Positions 35,974-48,175 of a stretch of DNA of 64,000 bases are shown piece by piece. This stretch comes from Lepus europaeus. Taxonomy: Eukaryota; Chordata; Mammalia; Lagomorpha; Leporidae. The notes beneath the pieces were generated by a model, which saw only the letters and a list, made by a program, of their open reading frames with translations, did not search any database and was not told where the DNA came from. How positions within the stretch are numbered: position 1 is the first letter of the stretch; each line of letters opens with the position of its first letter. Made by a program: the position numbers and the translations under genes. Location of the stretch: NCBI RefSeq assembly GCF_033115175.1, contig NC_084834.1:80832462-80896461 (forward strand). The letters are read 5' to 3'.

Positions 35974-37307
35974 TTAGTTGTCACCGATCAGGGAGAACAT
36001 ATGATATTTGTCCCTTGGGGACTGGCTTATTTCACTCAGCATGATGCTTTCCAGATACCTCCATCTTGTTACAAATGACCGGATTTCATTGTTTTTGACT
36101 GCTGTATGGTATTTTATAGAGTACATGTCCCATAATTTCTTTATCCAGTCTACTGTTGATAGGCAGTTAGGTTGATTCCAGGTCTTAGCTATTGTGAATT
36201 GAGCTGCAATAAACATTAATGTGCAGACAGCTCTTTTGTTTGCCAATTTAATTTCCTTTGGGTAAATTCCAAGAAGTGGGATGGCTGGGTTGTATGGGAG
36301 GGTTATATGCAGGTTTCTGAGGAATCTCCAGACTGACTTCCATAGTGGCTTAAGCAGTTTGCATTCCCACCAACAGTGGGTTAGTGTCCCTTTTTCCCCA
36401 CATCCTCTCCAGCATCTATTGTTGGTAGATTTCTGAATGTGAGCCATTCTCACCGGGGTGAGGTGAAACCTCATTGTGGTTTTGATTTGCATTTCCCTGA
36501 TTGCTAGTGATCCTGAACATTTTTTCATGTGTCTATTGGCCATTTGGATTTCCTCTTTTGAAAAATATCTATTGAGGTCCTTGGCCCATGTCTTAAGAGG
36601 GTGTTTGTTTTGATGCTGTGGAGTTTCTTGATTTCTTTGTAGATTCTGGTTATCAAACCTTTATGTGTTGCATAGTTTGCAAATATTTTTTTCCCATTCT
36701 ATTGGTTGCCTCTTCACTTTCCTGACTGTTTCTTTTGAAGTACAGAAACTTCTCAATTTGATGCAATCCCAATTGTTAATTTTGGCTTTGACTGCCTGTG
36801 CCTCCAGGGTCTTTTCGAAGAAGTCTTTGCTTGTGCCTATATCTTGCAGGGTTTCTCCAATGCTCTCTAAAAATTTGATGGTGTCGGTTCATAGATATAA
36901 ATCTTTAATGCATTTTGAGTGGATTTTTGTGTAAGGTGTAAGGTAGGGGTCTTGCTTCATGGAAATCCAGTTTTCCCAGCACCATTTGTTGAATAGACTG
37001 TCCTTACTCCAGGAATTGGTTTTCGATCCTTGATCAAATATAAATTGGATGTAGATTTTGGATTGATTTCTGGTGTTTCTGTTCTGTTCTGTTGGTCTAT
37101 CCATCTGTTTCTGTACTAGTATCATGCTGTTTTGATTATAACTGCCCTGTAGTATGTCCTGAAATCTTTTATTGTGATGCCTCTGGCTTTGTTTTTGTTG
37201 TCCAAGATTGCTTTAGCTATTTGAGGTTTCCTGTGCCTCCATATGAATTTCAGCATCATTTTTTCCAGATCTGAGAAGAATTTCTTTGGTATTATGATTG
37301 GTATCAC
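35974..37307 (-). pseudogene. L1 ORF2 C-terminal remnant (inverted block)
   Basis: ORF2 codons survive as three pieces. 35974-36543 (189 codons) includes the CX3CX7HX4C knuckle and the SLIGDN end. 36889-37125 and 37122-37307 cover the thumb-proximal region and are broken by frameshifts and small deletions. RT catalytic motifs and endonuclease are absent. Non-functional. Confidence 0.88.
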
Positions 37308-37398
37308 ACTCCAGCCTCAGAATCAGCCCTTAAGGCATTCGGATCCAGCTAAAAAGCCCATGAGAGTATTTCAGTCATGTAAAGCCAGGACACTGTGG

Positions 37399-37439
37399 CA
37401 AAAAAACAAACAAACAAACAAACAAACAAACAAAAAAAA
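37399..37439. repeat. (CAAA)n microsatellite in L1 3' UTR
   Basis: An A-run followed by repeated CAAA units lies at the point where the 3' UTR of sister L1 copies has a plain A-run or (in complement) a T/GTTT run. Confidence 0.9.
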
Positions 37440-38007
37440 CCACCTAAATAAAAGATCTCTGTGCGTGAGATCCCACCGGAAAAAACAGGCCATCAAGAAG
37501 GAGGTACCTTTCTCTGAAGGGAGGAGAGAACTTCCACTTTGACTATGACCTTTTCTAAATAAGATTGGAGTTGGCGAACTCAAAAGGCTTCCATAGCCTT
37601 GGCAGCTCATGACAAGAGCCTAGGGTGATTACTGTCACCATAAACAAGAGTGTCATTTTGTTAAGTCAACAACAGGAGTGCACTTACTCCTCATGTAGGA
37701 TCTCTGTCCTTAATGTGTTTTATAATGTGAATTAATGCTATAACTATTACTCAAACAGTACCTTACACTTTGTGATTGTGTGTGGGTGAAAACTGTTGAA
37801 ATCTTTACTTAGTAAATACTAAATAGACCTTCTGTTTATAAAGAGAATTGAAAATGAATCTTGATGTAAATGGGATGGGAGAGGGAGTGGGAGAAGGGAG
37901 GGTTGCGGATGGGAGGGAAGTTATTTGGGGGAAAAAGCCACTGAAATCCAAAAGCTGTACTTTGGAAATTTATATTTATTAATAAAAATTTTAAAAATAA
38001 GTCTTTA

Positions 38008-39045
38008 TAGAATATTACCTTGGTGTAGGTATAAGAACAAATGGCTAACGACTTTCTGATGAAAGTATTTCCTTAAAAGATTACCAATTTTAAGGGACAT
38101 GAGTAGCTCCTGTAGGGTCAACATCTCTTTGTTGTCTTATCTCTTTGATAGAAGTTTCTAGAAAATCATTGTCTTCATTTACGATGGAACTGTATTGTCA
38201 GAAATAAGATTCTAGAAACACTGGCTTCAGAGAATTTTAAATGAATATGTGTGTACATAAAATACCATCCATTTACCAGTCATGGATCACCTTCAAGTTT
38301 ACTGCTAGTCCTTTGTTTGAACTCTGAATCAACAGAAAAGCACATTTGAACTCCAGCCTATGACTCTGATACATGGAGACATTGTAATTGCTCCACATTC
38401 CTGAGTAATCATTTTCTGATGGGTTTATTGCCACCTCTGCCTTATCAGGGCATGGCACTGTTATGGACCCTGGTGATAAATTATCCTTTAGAGAGGGATA
38501 AGACAGTGCCACTTTAACAAGTGCAATAAAGCACTTTTTATATTGGGAGAGTTCAGTGCATTTCCCATTCATCATACACCCTCAGTGATTTTACACAGAT
38601 TTTACACTGTTGATTAGCTCATTAGTGGGGTTAATTGGATACATTAACTGGCAGAATTACAGCTTGACTATGAACCAGAGGCTGAAGCATTATAAATGAC
38701 AGACAAACCAAAGACATGCTTGGCCAGCCTGAAGGAAGTTCTTCTCTTTGATTAACTTTCATTAGATTTTAATTCTTTCCTCCTCCCTACTCCTGTAATT
38801 GACTCCACATGAATATTTACTATGGATTGGATAGGTGAAAAGATGACATTAACATATAATTTCAATCTTCTTCTTATATAAATTTTCTTGAGAAATAAGA
38901 AAAAGTACAGTTTGGGAAAGAGACAAAATAATCCACAAGAAAAAAGAAATGATCATTATCCAGAAATTCAATAAATTATTGTCTTATAAAAGTCATTTTT
39001 ACTGAATGCTTAACAATATATAGTATGAATTAATCATTCTCTTAC
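38008..39045. other. Unique DNA, candidate conserved non-coding block
   Basis: About 1 kb free of recognisable repeats. 38260-38830 is less AT-rich and compositionally even, unlike the flanks. It includes several TAAT-type motifs (for example GGGGTTAATTGGATACATTA near 38626). A 100-codon minus frame at 38273-38575 has no known domain. I do not call a gene. That it is a conserved element is only a guess. Confidence 0.3.
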
Positions 39046-39217
39046 TGGCTGCACACCAGAATTACATGGGAAACATTCTTCTAAATGCACATTCCTGAAC
39101 TTCTCTCTAAACCTATGAAATAAAAACTTCCAGAGGTAGGCCTAGGAATCTTCATAACTGAACAGTTCCCCAGATGCTTCTTTCACAGCAAGTTTGGCAC
39201 TGTGGTTAAAATAGCAT
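39046..39217 (+). repeat. MER5A-like hAT fragment
   Basis: 'ctggctgcacaccagaattacatgggaaa', 'cctaggaatcttcataac' and 'cagttccccagatgcttc' followed by 'gtttggcactgtgg' follow the MER5A/Charlie order. Confidence 0.62.
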
Positions 39218-39512
39218 GATAGCTTTCATTAAATATTGAACATTGTGGAGCATTCACTTAATTAAATTATTTCAAATGGATGTTTTGCCACTTGGAGAAA
39301 GGCCAAGGCCCTTGAAGAAGCAAGACAAAACTTTCTTTGTAGATCACATTCTCCACTAGATACAGACTCTAGAGATTTTTTGTTGTTGTTGTTTGGTAGG
39401 GAGGAGGCTGGTGCAGTGTAGCCAACACCCCAGCAAAAAAAATGGCAACATTTTTGTTGATGGCAACATCAAAATTCAAAATAATTAAAGTGAATTCAAC
39501 ACTATTTTAGCA

Positions 39513-40065
39513 ATGCAGACAATTAAGTGTGTTGGTATTAACGATGGTGCTATTAGTAAAACATGTCTCCTGATATCATGCTCAACTTTCCATTAGATAT
39601 GTACGGTTTTTTGACAACTGGGCAGACATTGTAGAGCTGTAACTCTTGAAGATTTTCATATTGCAGGGCAAGGGGATTATGGCAGATTATGACCAATGAG
39701 TTACTCATAACAGATATATTTCTTGTCTGTTTTTCAGTGGCCACTCCATCCCTATTTGAAAATGTGAAAGAAAAGTCGATGCCAGATATAAGGAGATAAG
39801 TCAACACTACCCAAAGAAATGTATCTTGCCTGTAGGGACACAAATTGATCTTAGAAATGACCCCTCTACCACTGAGAAATTTACAAAAACAAATAAAAGC
39901 CTATCAAAGCAAAAAACTGCCGAATATATGGCTCATGGTCTGAAAGCTGTCAAGTGTCTGAAGTGTTCTATACTGACACAGAAAGGCCTAAAGAATGTAT
40001 TTGATGAAGCAATGTTGGCTGCCCTGCAGCCTCCAGAACTAGAGAAGAGCTACAGATGCAGTCAA
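39513..40065 (+). pseudogene. CDC42: Processed pseudogene of CDC42 (Rho GTPase)
   Basis: An intronless copy of the CDC42 coding region. It starts ATGCAGACAATTAAGTGTGT (MQTIKCV) at 39513, keeps the P-loop area in damaged form (GAISKTCLLIS), and reads TAG in frame at 39594-39596. Further on come a switch-II-like 'gcagggcaaggggattatgg', the TQIDLR motif (39841) and ALTQKG-like [16 protein letters not shown]. It ends near RCSQ instead of a CAAX box, followed by TAA. Length is about 553 bases against 576 for the family, with several indels. Functional CDC42 is a membrane-anchored signalling GTPase. This copy lacks a continuous frame and the prenylation Cys. No clear A-tail or TSD is visible. It could in principle derive from another Rho-family mRNA, but the C-terminal half fits CDC42 best. 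Confidence 0.9.
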
Positions 40066-40307
40066 TAAATATACCCTTCATAGTCCAGCTGCATGGCTAT
40101 TTCCCATACACCAATTTCCAGGGTGAAGATGGCTTCTTGCCATAGTAGAAACTGTTTTCTTCTGTATTATGGGTCACTTTCCTCTGGGAATTCTAGTAAG
40201 ATCTAAGCATAAATATAATTAATTTACTGATAAAATAAAAATGAAAACATTTATTGAAATGCCTATGTGACTTTTCTGTATTTCCTTTAATTTTTAAAAC
40301 TGTTGCA
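40066..40307. other. Unassigned spacer
   Basis: AT-rich DNA. The first part might be diverged 3' UTR of the pseudogene, which I cannot confirm. Confidence 0.35.
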
Positions 40308-40692
40308 ACTTGTCATTTTTTTTTTTTTTTTTGACAGGCAGAGTGGACAGTGAGAGAGAGAGAGACAGAGAGAAAGGTCTTCCTTTTGCCGTTAGTTCAC
40401 CCTCCAATGGCCACCGCGACCGGCGCACTGCAGCTGGTGTGCTGCGGCCAGTGCACCGTGCTGATCCGAAGGCAGGAGCCAGGTGTTTATCCTGGTCTCC
40501 CATGGGGTGCAGGGCTCAAGGACCTGGGCCATCCTCCACTGCACTCCCGGGCCACAGAAGAGAGCTGGCCTGGAAGAGGGGCAACCAGGACAGAATCCGG
40601 TGCCCCGACTGGGACTAGAACCTGGTGTGCCGGCACCGCAAGGCGGACAATTAGCCTATTGAGCCACGGCACCGGCCTACTTGTCATTTTTT
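40308..40692 (-). mobile_element. Lagomorph C-type SINE
   Basis: Full-length near-consensus minus copy, GACAGGCAGAGTGGACAGTG at 40334, head complement ending ACGGCACCGGCCT. Perfect TSD ACTTGTCATTTTTT at 40308-40321 and 40679-40692. Confidence 0.95.
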
Positions 40693-40769
40693 GTTTATTT
40701 GTTTTTATTTTTTCCCAGAAACCTATTATTTAAGAAACAAAAACTTCATGCTTCTCATAAATATTTTAG

Positions 40770-41127
40770 AAATATAGTGATTCGGGGCCGACACCGTGGC
40801 TCACTTGGTTAATCCTCTGCCTGTGGCGCCAGCATCCCATATCAATGCCAGGTTCTGGTCCTGGTTGCTCCTCTTCCAGTCCAGCTCTCTGCTTAGGCCC
40901 GAGAGGGCAGTGGAGGATGGCCCAAGTGTCTGGGCCTCTGCACCTGCATGGGAGACCAGTAGGAAACACCTGGCTCCTGCCTTCGGATCGGTGTAGCTCT
41001 GGCCTTAGTGGCCATTTGGCGAGTGAACCCATGGAAGGAAGACCTTTCTCTCTGTCTCTCTCACTGTCTAACTCTATCTGTTAAGTAAATAAATAAATAA
41101 AAATAAATAAAATAAATATCGTGATTC
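40770..41127 (+). mobile_element. C-type SINE
   Basis: Plus copy from GGGGCCGACACCGTGGCTCA (40785) to AAATAAATAAATAAA tail. TSD AAATATAGTGATTC (40770-40783) and AAATATCGTGATTC (41114-41127). Inserted into the 3' part of the old L1. Confidence 0.93.
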
Positions 41128-41513
41128 TTACCACCTACCTGCCCTCCACCCACACTCCCACCACTCTTCCTCCTCTCTCTATAATCTTTATTCTTATTTT
41201 TAATAAGATCTGTTTTCAATAAACTTTATAGACACACAATTAACTCTATACTAAAACTTCAACAAATTGTTTGAAAAAATTTTAAAAAAACTGTCCCTCA
41301 ACAATTGAGACCAGGGATGTTTAAAGTTATTGCATCTTGAAGTGTTAATTTCATTTCTACAGATTATCTTTTAGGTGCTCTATTGGTTATCACAGATCAG
41401 GGAGAACATATGGTATTTGTCCTTTTGTGACTAGATTATTTCACTATAGTTTGCTCCATTTTGTTGTAAACAACAGGATTTCTTTTTTTTTTTTACTGCT
41501 ATAGTATTCCATG

Positions 41514-41605
41514 GCATATATATATATATATATATTATATAAATGTGTGTATAATATATATATGTATATGTATATATATGTATATATATATGTATATATA
41601 TACAT
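41514..41605. repeat. (TA)n / TATG microsatellite
   Basis: TA dinucleotides with TGTATA interruptions, located exactly at the joint between the two old L1 ends. Confidence 0.92.
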
Positions 41606-41718
41606 TTGCCATTTTCTCTCTAACTCTTCCCTGAGACTGTGCTCTCTACTCTTTTATTTATCTTCCCCTAGACTAGAGTGGTAAGATCCCTCCCTATTCT
41701 GCCATCTTGACTCTCCCC

Positions 41719-44700
41719 TGTTTTTGGGAACTTGTAGTTTAGTTTCATTTCTTTCAATAGTATCTCATATGCAAGGATAACTATGAAAATGCATGAAATT
41801 CTATATGATTCTTTGAACATTTGGAGAATGGTACAATATGGAAAGGTCCATCTCCAAGGAAAGGGAGAGTATGGTTAATTAGGCAGCTAATTAACCAGCA
41901 GAGGGAAAAAAATAAGAGCACATCCTATCAACAGCATGTGTATGAAAAGAAAAAGCTGAGACAAAAAGTAACCTGTTGGTGGTGTAGTTAACGTTACCTC
42001 TCCTGGCTACTTTTCAGGCTGAGAGGAACAGCATGCTTATAAACTGTCAGCTGTGAAGACAACCATTGAATAAGAAGACAGCACACACAAGACTGGTTTT
42101 CAAAGGTAGGAAAAAAGCACAAGCATAACATAAGGTAAAAGAAGAATGAAAAATAAGTTTGTTTTTTTTTCTGTGAGTTCTCAGGTTAAAGAAAGCCAGG
42201 AGTGCCAGAAAGGAGTAGAAATGCTGTAATATGATGGAAAGGGGAAAGAAAATTAAGCAGATCTGCCTAAAAGTGCTTGAGAGCAAACACCAGCAAGTTA
42301 TTCTGTAACAGGGAGTTTGAGAAATGATTTAACAGAACTGAACCTGAGGATGCATTCGCAGTGATCCTAAATCCAATTTAGTTCTTGATTTGCTTTCTTG
42401 ATCATAATATAATTTTTATTTTGCCTGAAAAATGTATCATGAGATGCCATAGATGCAGGGTAAAGGTAAATGCTTTCTCTGTGGGGTTAGCTAAACCTTA
42501 TAAGATATATTATGACTTTGTTAACAGAACATGATTTTTTTGTGTGTCATCAAACTCAGTAAATAGAAATAGACCGAGTTCTATATATATAGGTGACTCA
42601 AACATTTAAGAAATTGTAGACAGTTGGCATGTCATAACTTGTCCTGAAAATTATCAATTACACTCTTTGAGGGGAGAATTCCTCAGAAATTTTTCCCTTT
42701 GGGGTTGTGTAATTTTTTAACCCAATACATTAATATGCTTTTTGTAATAATGACCCAAAATGACAATGTGTCTTTTAAAACTCAAGAACTAAAAGACTTC
42801 CACATATACATATTAAAAAAGAAATCCTTGCTGTGTAATGAGAGGCACATGGAATGTGACTTGGTAAACAGAGCGCTTCCTGGTCAATGCTCTCCTCTGA
42901 TTTCTGTTAACATGCTGGTTGTGCACCTTATGAGGTATTTATCTTATTTCCCTTCTGCCAGACTTATTTGCACATAAATTTTATCTGACTTTCTAGATGG
43001 TCTATTTCTGGAGAACAGAGACTATCTTGAATAAAATATAAAATAGCCACACAGGCATCCATAGTAATTCTCTTAATATACATAAAGATCTGTTGAGAAC
43101 AAAGAGTGAAGGGGGCAGATCACAGATTGAGACATACATTGATTGCACCTCCTTCAAAGTTCATAGAATTAATTCAGCAGATCTCACGGCTTGGAGCAAA
43201 ATTTATGAATAAACATTAATATTGGATTAACTATTTTAAGAGAGTTTTAAATGACTGCAAAATAAGGGTCAATAAATGCATATTGTGAAGGGTATTGAAA
43301 AAAGGAAATATAATATTTCATGAAGTGTATTTTAGATTATTCATGGCCATGCTAATAAATGAAACTAACTTGAAAGAAAATAGACTGGACACAAATTGAA
43401 CAATGTATTAAAATGAAATCACAAAGTGAAACAAAATATATGTTTAAATATGCAAAATGTAGAGGGAATAATACTTTAATATTGTTCTGGAAAGCAACTG
43501 AGAACCAATGAAAAAAAACAAAAAGCAGAAAAAGGTTGAAAATACATTTAGAATATAAAGTATCTTACCTTTTCATTTTTCTAGCCATGCACCCTGAAAA
43601 ATCTTATTATTCCATCTTTCCCAAAGGAGCTCAGACTTAAACCTCTGGCTTACACTAGTTCAACACCAAAGCCAGTCATCCAGGGCAGATGAAACCCCAC
43701 AAATGAGTGGGGATTGGAAATCATCCTGTTGTTTTTGACCTGGCCAGGGACTTTGTACACACAATATTACAGTTTTGTGTACTACTACAGAGGCATGATT
43801 TCCTTCAGCTCTAAATCTGTGCACTGGTTATCCATGGACTCTGAGGCCCACCCTTCAAACCCAGGCTTCTCAGCTTGAACCCCAGAAAAACTATTAGTAG
43901 TGCTCTATTTTTAAGCCCAGAATTTATTCTCTATGAATTGCTATTGGTTGTTTAGGATGTGTCTACAAACAGAATATGTCAGTGAGCTCCACAAAGAGTT
44001 CCTGCCTAATTTAACTTTTTCATACGAGACACTCTGCTTTGTTCAATTGGACTCTATTGAAGCCAGGGCTAACAGGAACTCCAAGACACTACACCCATTA
44101 ACACACAGAATTTTAAGGAAAGTAAGTTAATGACAAATCAGGGAAAGTGTTTAGCAACATGTTTATTCATGAATCATTTATTTCATTTGCTAACTCCATT
44201 AAGCAGACATACATGAAAATGAATGTAAAATAGTAATACATATAAATATAACATCAAATGGAGTTATTTTTTGCTTGGTAATATTTATAAAACATAAACA
44301 TGGATACAGGCACACATATGATAGTAAGAAAAAAACCTGGATCATTGTGATCTGGAAACTGCATCTTTTTTATCCACAGCTAACTTGCCTTTAGAAAAAC
44401 TTCATTGCCCATCATAAAGCCTTCACCATTGTAGGTACTCTGTAAACACTTGCTGGAAGGATAAACGTGTCTATCCATGCCAATCTTACTGGCAAACAGA
44501 AATTAGAAAGAGAGGTAAAGCAGGACAAGGTCACAATAAATGAAGAACTAGTGTTAATTTCTAAAAGCATAATATGCTAACAATAAAGTATGTCTGATTG
44601 CTTTTGTTTGGCTTAGTTTGAATGTAGTATTTTAATATTTTAGCACAATGTTTAGTTGACTGAAACATATAATGTAGTCAGAATATAGTAGAGTTTAGTC

Positions 44701-46869
44701 AGAGTGTAGTTATTAAGAGTGGAGAATATATAAATTGACCTGTGAGTGTGTGCATGTGTGTTTTCTGTACATGATGCATATTTCTGAACCCAGGAAAACA
44801 AACTGCTTCCACATTACTTGCCAACTCTACCTTACTGGGGGGTTCCCACAGGGAGCACTGCACTGAAAACGATTATGATGCTGAGCTTGCACTCAATAGA
44901 AAAGTTCCAAGTTTACATTTCAGTATTTGCTATAGTGTGAAGCTAGTGAACGAACTGTATCATGTGGGCAGTGTAGTCATTTTTTTTCCATCTACTGTTA
45001 ACTCTCTATTACTTGGGGGAAGGGAGAAATACCAGGTAGACAAATAGGTCCATAGATGATAGATAGGTAGATAGATTTATATATATAGAGAGAGAGATAG
45101 ATAGATGATAGACACAGACAGACATGCATACAAGGCAAACATTTATTTAATTCCATTTATTTCATGAGACCAAACAGCCATTTTATGTATTTTCCACTGT
45201 AGTGTTTTCTTCCAGAAATGCAAATATTTCTCTGTCTTTGCTGTTGGATCATTGCTACCACTCATCATAGTGCATCTTGAAGGCTGCTAGTGAATGAACA
45301 ATTTTGTTTCTATTCCCAGTATAACATCTATAGGAAAACAACTAAGGCAGATATATTGAGATATGCAGGCAAACAGTCCTTTTGTTTGTTTTTAAATCCA
45401 GAAAACTACCTGAGGCATGATTATGAAGCACCTGCCAAGGTATTATTGGCTGTTTCTTTCCCTCTTAAGAAGATGTGGTTCTGATGATCCAAATCGTATT
45501 AAAAAGAAAGAAAGATGGTTGTGATTAGCTAGAGTCTCTGATTGGAAGGCAGATTTCTGGCTGAGATTTTGTGTTCACTACATCTTCTTTATGTAAATGA
45601 GAAAACTACCAAACATACACAAATCCTGGAATTAAAAGGACACATCCAGTTTATCAATCTAGATTTCATCTTCCTACCAATAAATTTGCTTCTACAAAAT
45701 ATCCAGTCAATATTGCCAAAGTTTCCACTGTATTCCTGTCTTCATGTTACACCTTTTTCTGTGTAAATTATCCTATTTTCCTATGCTAATTACATGTATA
45801 TTTTACTTTATCATAACATTGTGGAAGGTATTTTCTTCACTAAAAATATACCTGATTACTGAACACAGCTTTGCCATGTCATATCTTTTATTACCAAATG
45901 TTTATTTGAGCACCTCATAGCCTATAGATTACTTATATTGCATCATAAACATGAGTTGTGATTGATAATGCTGCCTTTGTGTGCTACATGATCTTATTTT
46001 ATGCCCAAATGTTTTCACATTTGGACTCCTCTCTCTTCTCGTCAACCTTCTCCCATATTTTCAACTGTGCTTGGTTTGGTTTCCTTTTCACTGTACAGTG
46101 TCTCCTCATTCTCCTCCTTTCTTTACCCTATCCTGTGTCTCAGTATTTAACATTTCTTTATTGCATCAGTTAGGAACCCTGTCTTTAATAATAATTGGAA
46201 AATTCCAATTAGAGATTCACGTGAAGAGAGAACATCAATTGAATTATATCTCCACCTCCTTTTCATTAACCTCTGTTTCCAGGGTGGTTCCTTTAATGTC
46301 AACCACAACCAAAATTGGTTAGCACCCTGCAGGAGATGCAAGTCTTGCCATATTCAGTCCTAGGTGGGGCAGAGGTTACCAGCTGTTACTAATTCACAAG
46401 GTGCTCCATCGTCTTTCTTGATCCTACATAAAGATGTTTCCACAGTTGTAAAATAAAGTTCACTATTAAATTGTTTCAATTAACTGTTTATTTAGTATGC
46501 CATGAATTTCTTCTGGAACTGTACTAGATAACACCGCTCTCCCACCCCAACCAACGCTAGCAAAGATTGAGTGAGAAAATGGAAAGTCTCAGTAAAGAAA
46601 TAAAAAGATACAAATGAAAATTTTAGAATGGAAAGATATAGTAAGTGGGAAAACAAGGTAAATGGTATACAGGATCACTATGCATTCTTTCTAATAACTG
46701 CATGTGGATCTGTAACTTGCTCCAAATAAAAAGCATAATTAAAAATCTATTTTGGAAATACAAAAACATGATTATACTTAAAAAATAACAACATTCAGGT
46801 TTTTAAAAATTTCAAAAATAGTAATTTTTTACATGCCTTTAAAGTGAAACCTATAATATTAACACTATT
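41719..46869. other. Long unique stretch
   Basis: About 5.1 kb, mainly AT-rich, with no recognised gene or dispersed repeat. Short frames at 43933-44130 and 45981-46322 have no family features. The block 43570-44110 is more balanced in composition than its flanks and could be older functional or repeat-derived DNA, but nothing in it is diagnostic. Confidence 0.4.
45047..45123. repeat. GATA/GACA-type simple repeat
   Basis: Runs of GATA and TAGA, a TATATATAGAGAGAGA insert, then GACA units. Confidence 0.92.
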
Positions 46870-47107
46870 TTGTTGTTGTTGTTGTTTATTGAGAGGCAGA
46901 GTTTCAGGCAGAGAGAAAGACAGAGAGGTCTTCCATCTGCTGCTTGGGTACAGGGGCCCAAGCACTAGGGCCATCTTCTGCTGCTTTCCTAGTCCATTAG
47001 CAGAAAGCTAGATCAGAAGTGGAGCAGCCAGGAGTCAAACTGGCTCACATATGGGATGCTAGTGCCACAGGCAGAGGCTTAACCTACCACGCTACAGTGC
47101 CAGCCCC
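46870..47107 (-). mobile_element. Diverged, internally shortened SINE
   Basis: (TTG)n-like tail, 'gagaggcagagtttcaggcagagagaaag', 'ggtacaggggcccaagcac', 'agtggagcagccaggagtcaaactgg' and head complement 'acgctacagtgccagcccc'. About 100 bases of the usual body after the CT tract are missing. Confidence 0.82.
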
Positions 47108-48161
47108 GATACTATCTTCAAAAATCCATAACAGTTGGCTATATTTTATAGCCTACAGTATGTCTCTCATTATTTAGTACACGATACTTTGGTAAATATA
47201 CTTTCTCAGAAAATAAGTGCTTCTTTTTAGTTTTCAGTTATGAAGTAATTATTTTATATATTATGAAGTAATATATTTTATATATCAGGTAACCGTGAAC
47301 AGAATATTTAGGTCCTTAAAGGAGCCAAGAACAGATTTTGAATATTATAATTGTCTTTGGGGGTAAGGTTGAGAGCAGGGTTAAGTTTGGGTTAGCAATG
47401 ATCTTTTCCTTTGCTTTGCTATCCTTTGCCATACTATATATTTTGTGAAAATTTCTATTAATGATTTGAGTTTACTTAAATTGCTTATATAGATTTTTAT
47501 CCAGTTCTGGATTAAATATTCTCATATATTTTTCAATGTTTTTAAAATTTATGGTTAAAACTATTTCATAAATGGAATTATTTAATTATTGTACTTTGAA
47601 AGCTTAGTTTGCACATCTGAAATGTATTCTGTTTTATATATAAAATGAAAGTTTCTTTTCTTTTCAGTAAAATATTTGGCTCCCAGAACCACTTTTGAAC
47701 ACTTGTGTCTTCTATATGTTTACTAGCTTACCATCATAATTATTATTGTTATTGTTATTGTTATTTTCACATAACGATTTTTATGAATTTCTTATCTTTC
47801 TACTCTTTTTAGCGAACTCTTAGACTTTAATGCACATGTAACATTGAAGGATTAGTTATGAACAAAGTTGCTTGGTAGACAAAGTATGGGCAGTTTTCTC
47901 AATATTTATTTGGCAATTGCATGCTTTTATTCTTCCGCATGAACTTTAGAATCATTTGCTATTTTACAACAAATATATTTAATTCTGGTTGTAATCAAAT
48001 CAAATGTAATCATCATTGTTTTAAATTAATATTTTAGGTTAAATGTATACATTTATATGGCCTGATACTGATTTTTTGATATTGTACCTTTCCTTTATTA
48101 TGTCTATTCATAGTGTGTTTTATGTATCATTTATGAGTGTATGTATGTGAGTGTAATTTTT
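47108..48161. other. Unassigned AT-rich DNA
   Basis: No recognised element before the 7SK/L1 chimera. Confidence 0.45.
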
Positions 48162-48175
48162 AAAATAAAATATGT

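Larger units (their letters stand above)
35433..38007 (+). mobile_element. L1 3' end with large 5' inversion (twin priming)
   Basis: 37310-37996 is a plus-strand L1 3' UTR with A-rich end. The preceding 35443-37305 is L1 in minus orientation (proximal 3' UTR plus ORF2 C-terminal region, readable SLIGDN end at 35974 and the Cys/His knuckle). In L1 coordinates the inverted block ends at 'cagatgtcctaaa', where the upright block resumes after a gap of only about ten bases. Flanking repeats ATGAGTCTTTA (35433-35443) and ATAAGTCTTTA (37997-38007) match at 10 of 11. Strand is that of the 3' part. Confidence 0.87.
40693..41718 (-). mobile_element. Old L1 with joined 3' and 5' ends
   Basis: Minus-strand old L1. 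A decayed 3' end lies around 40720-40783, then (after a SINE) the C-rich tract 41130-41180, 3' UTR ('cccctcaacaattgagaccagg' type) and the ORF2 end with 'cagatcagggagaacatatgg' at 41394. A TA-rich microsatellite at 41514-41605 follows. Then comes an L1 5' UTR terminus: GCCATCTTGACTCTCCCC at 41701, in sense GGGGAGAGTCAAGATGGC. ORF1 and nearly all of ORF2 are missing between them. Confidence 0.65.
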
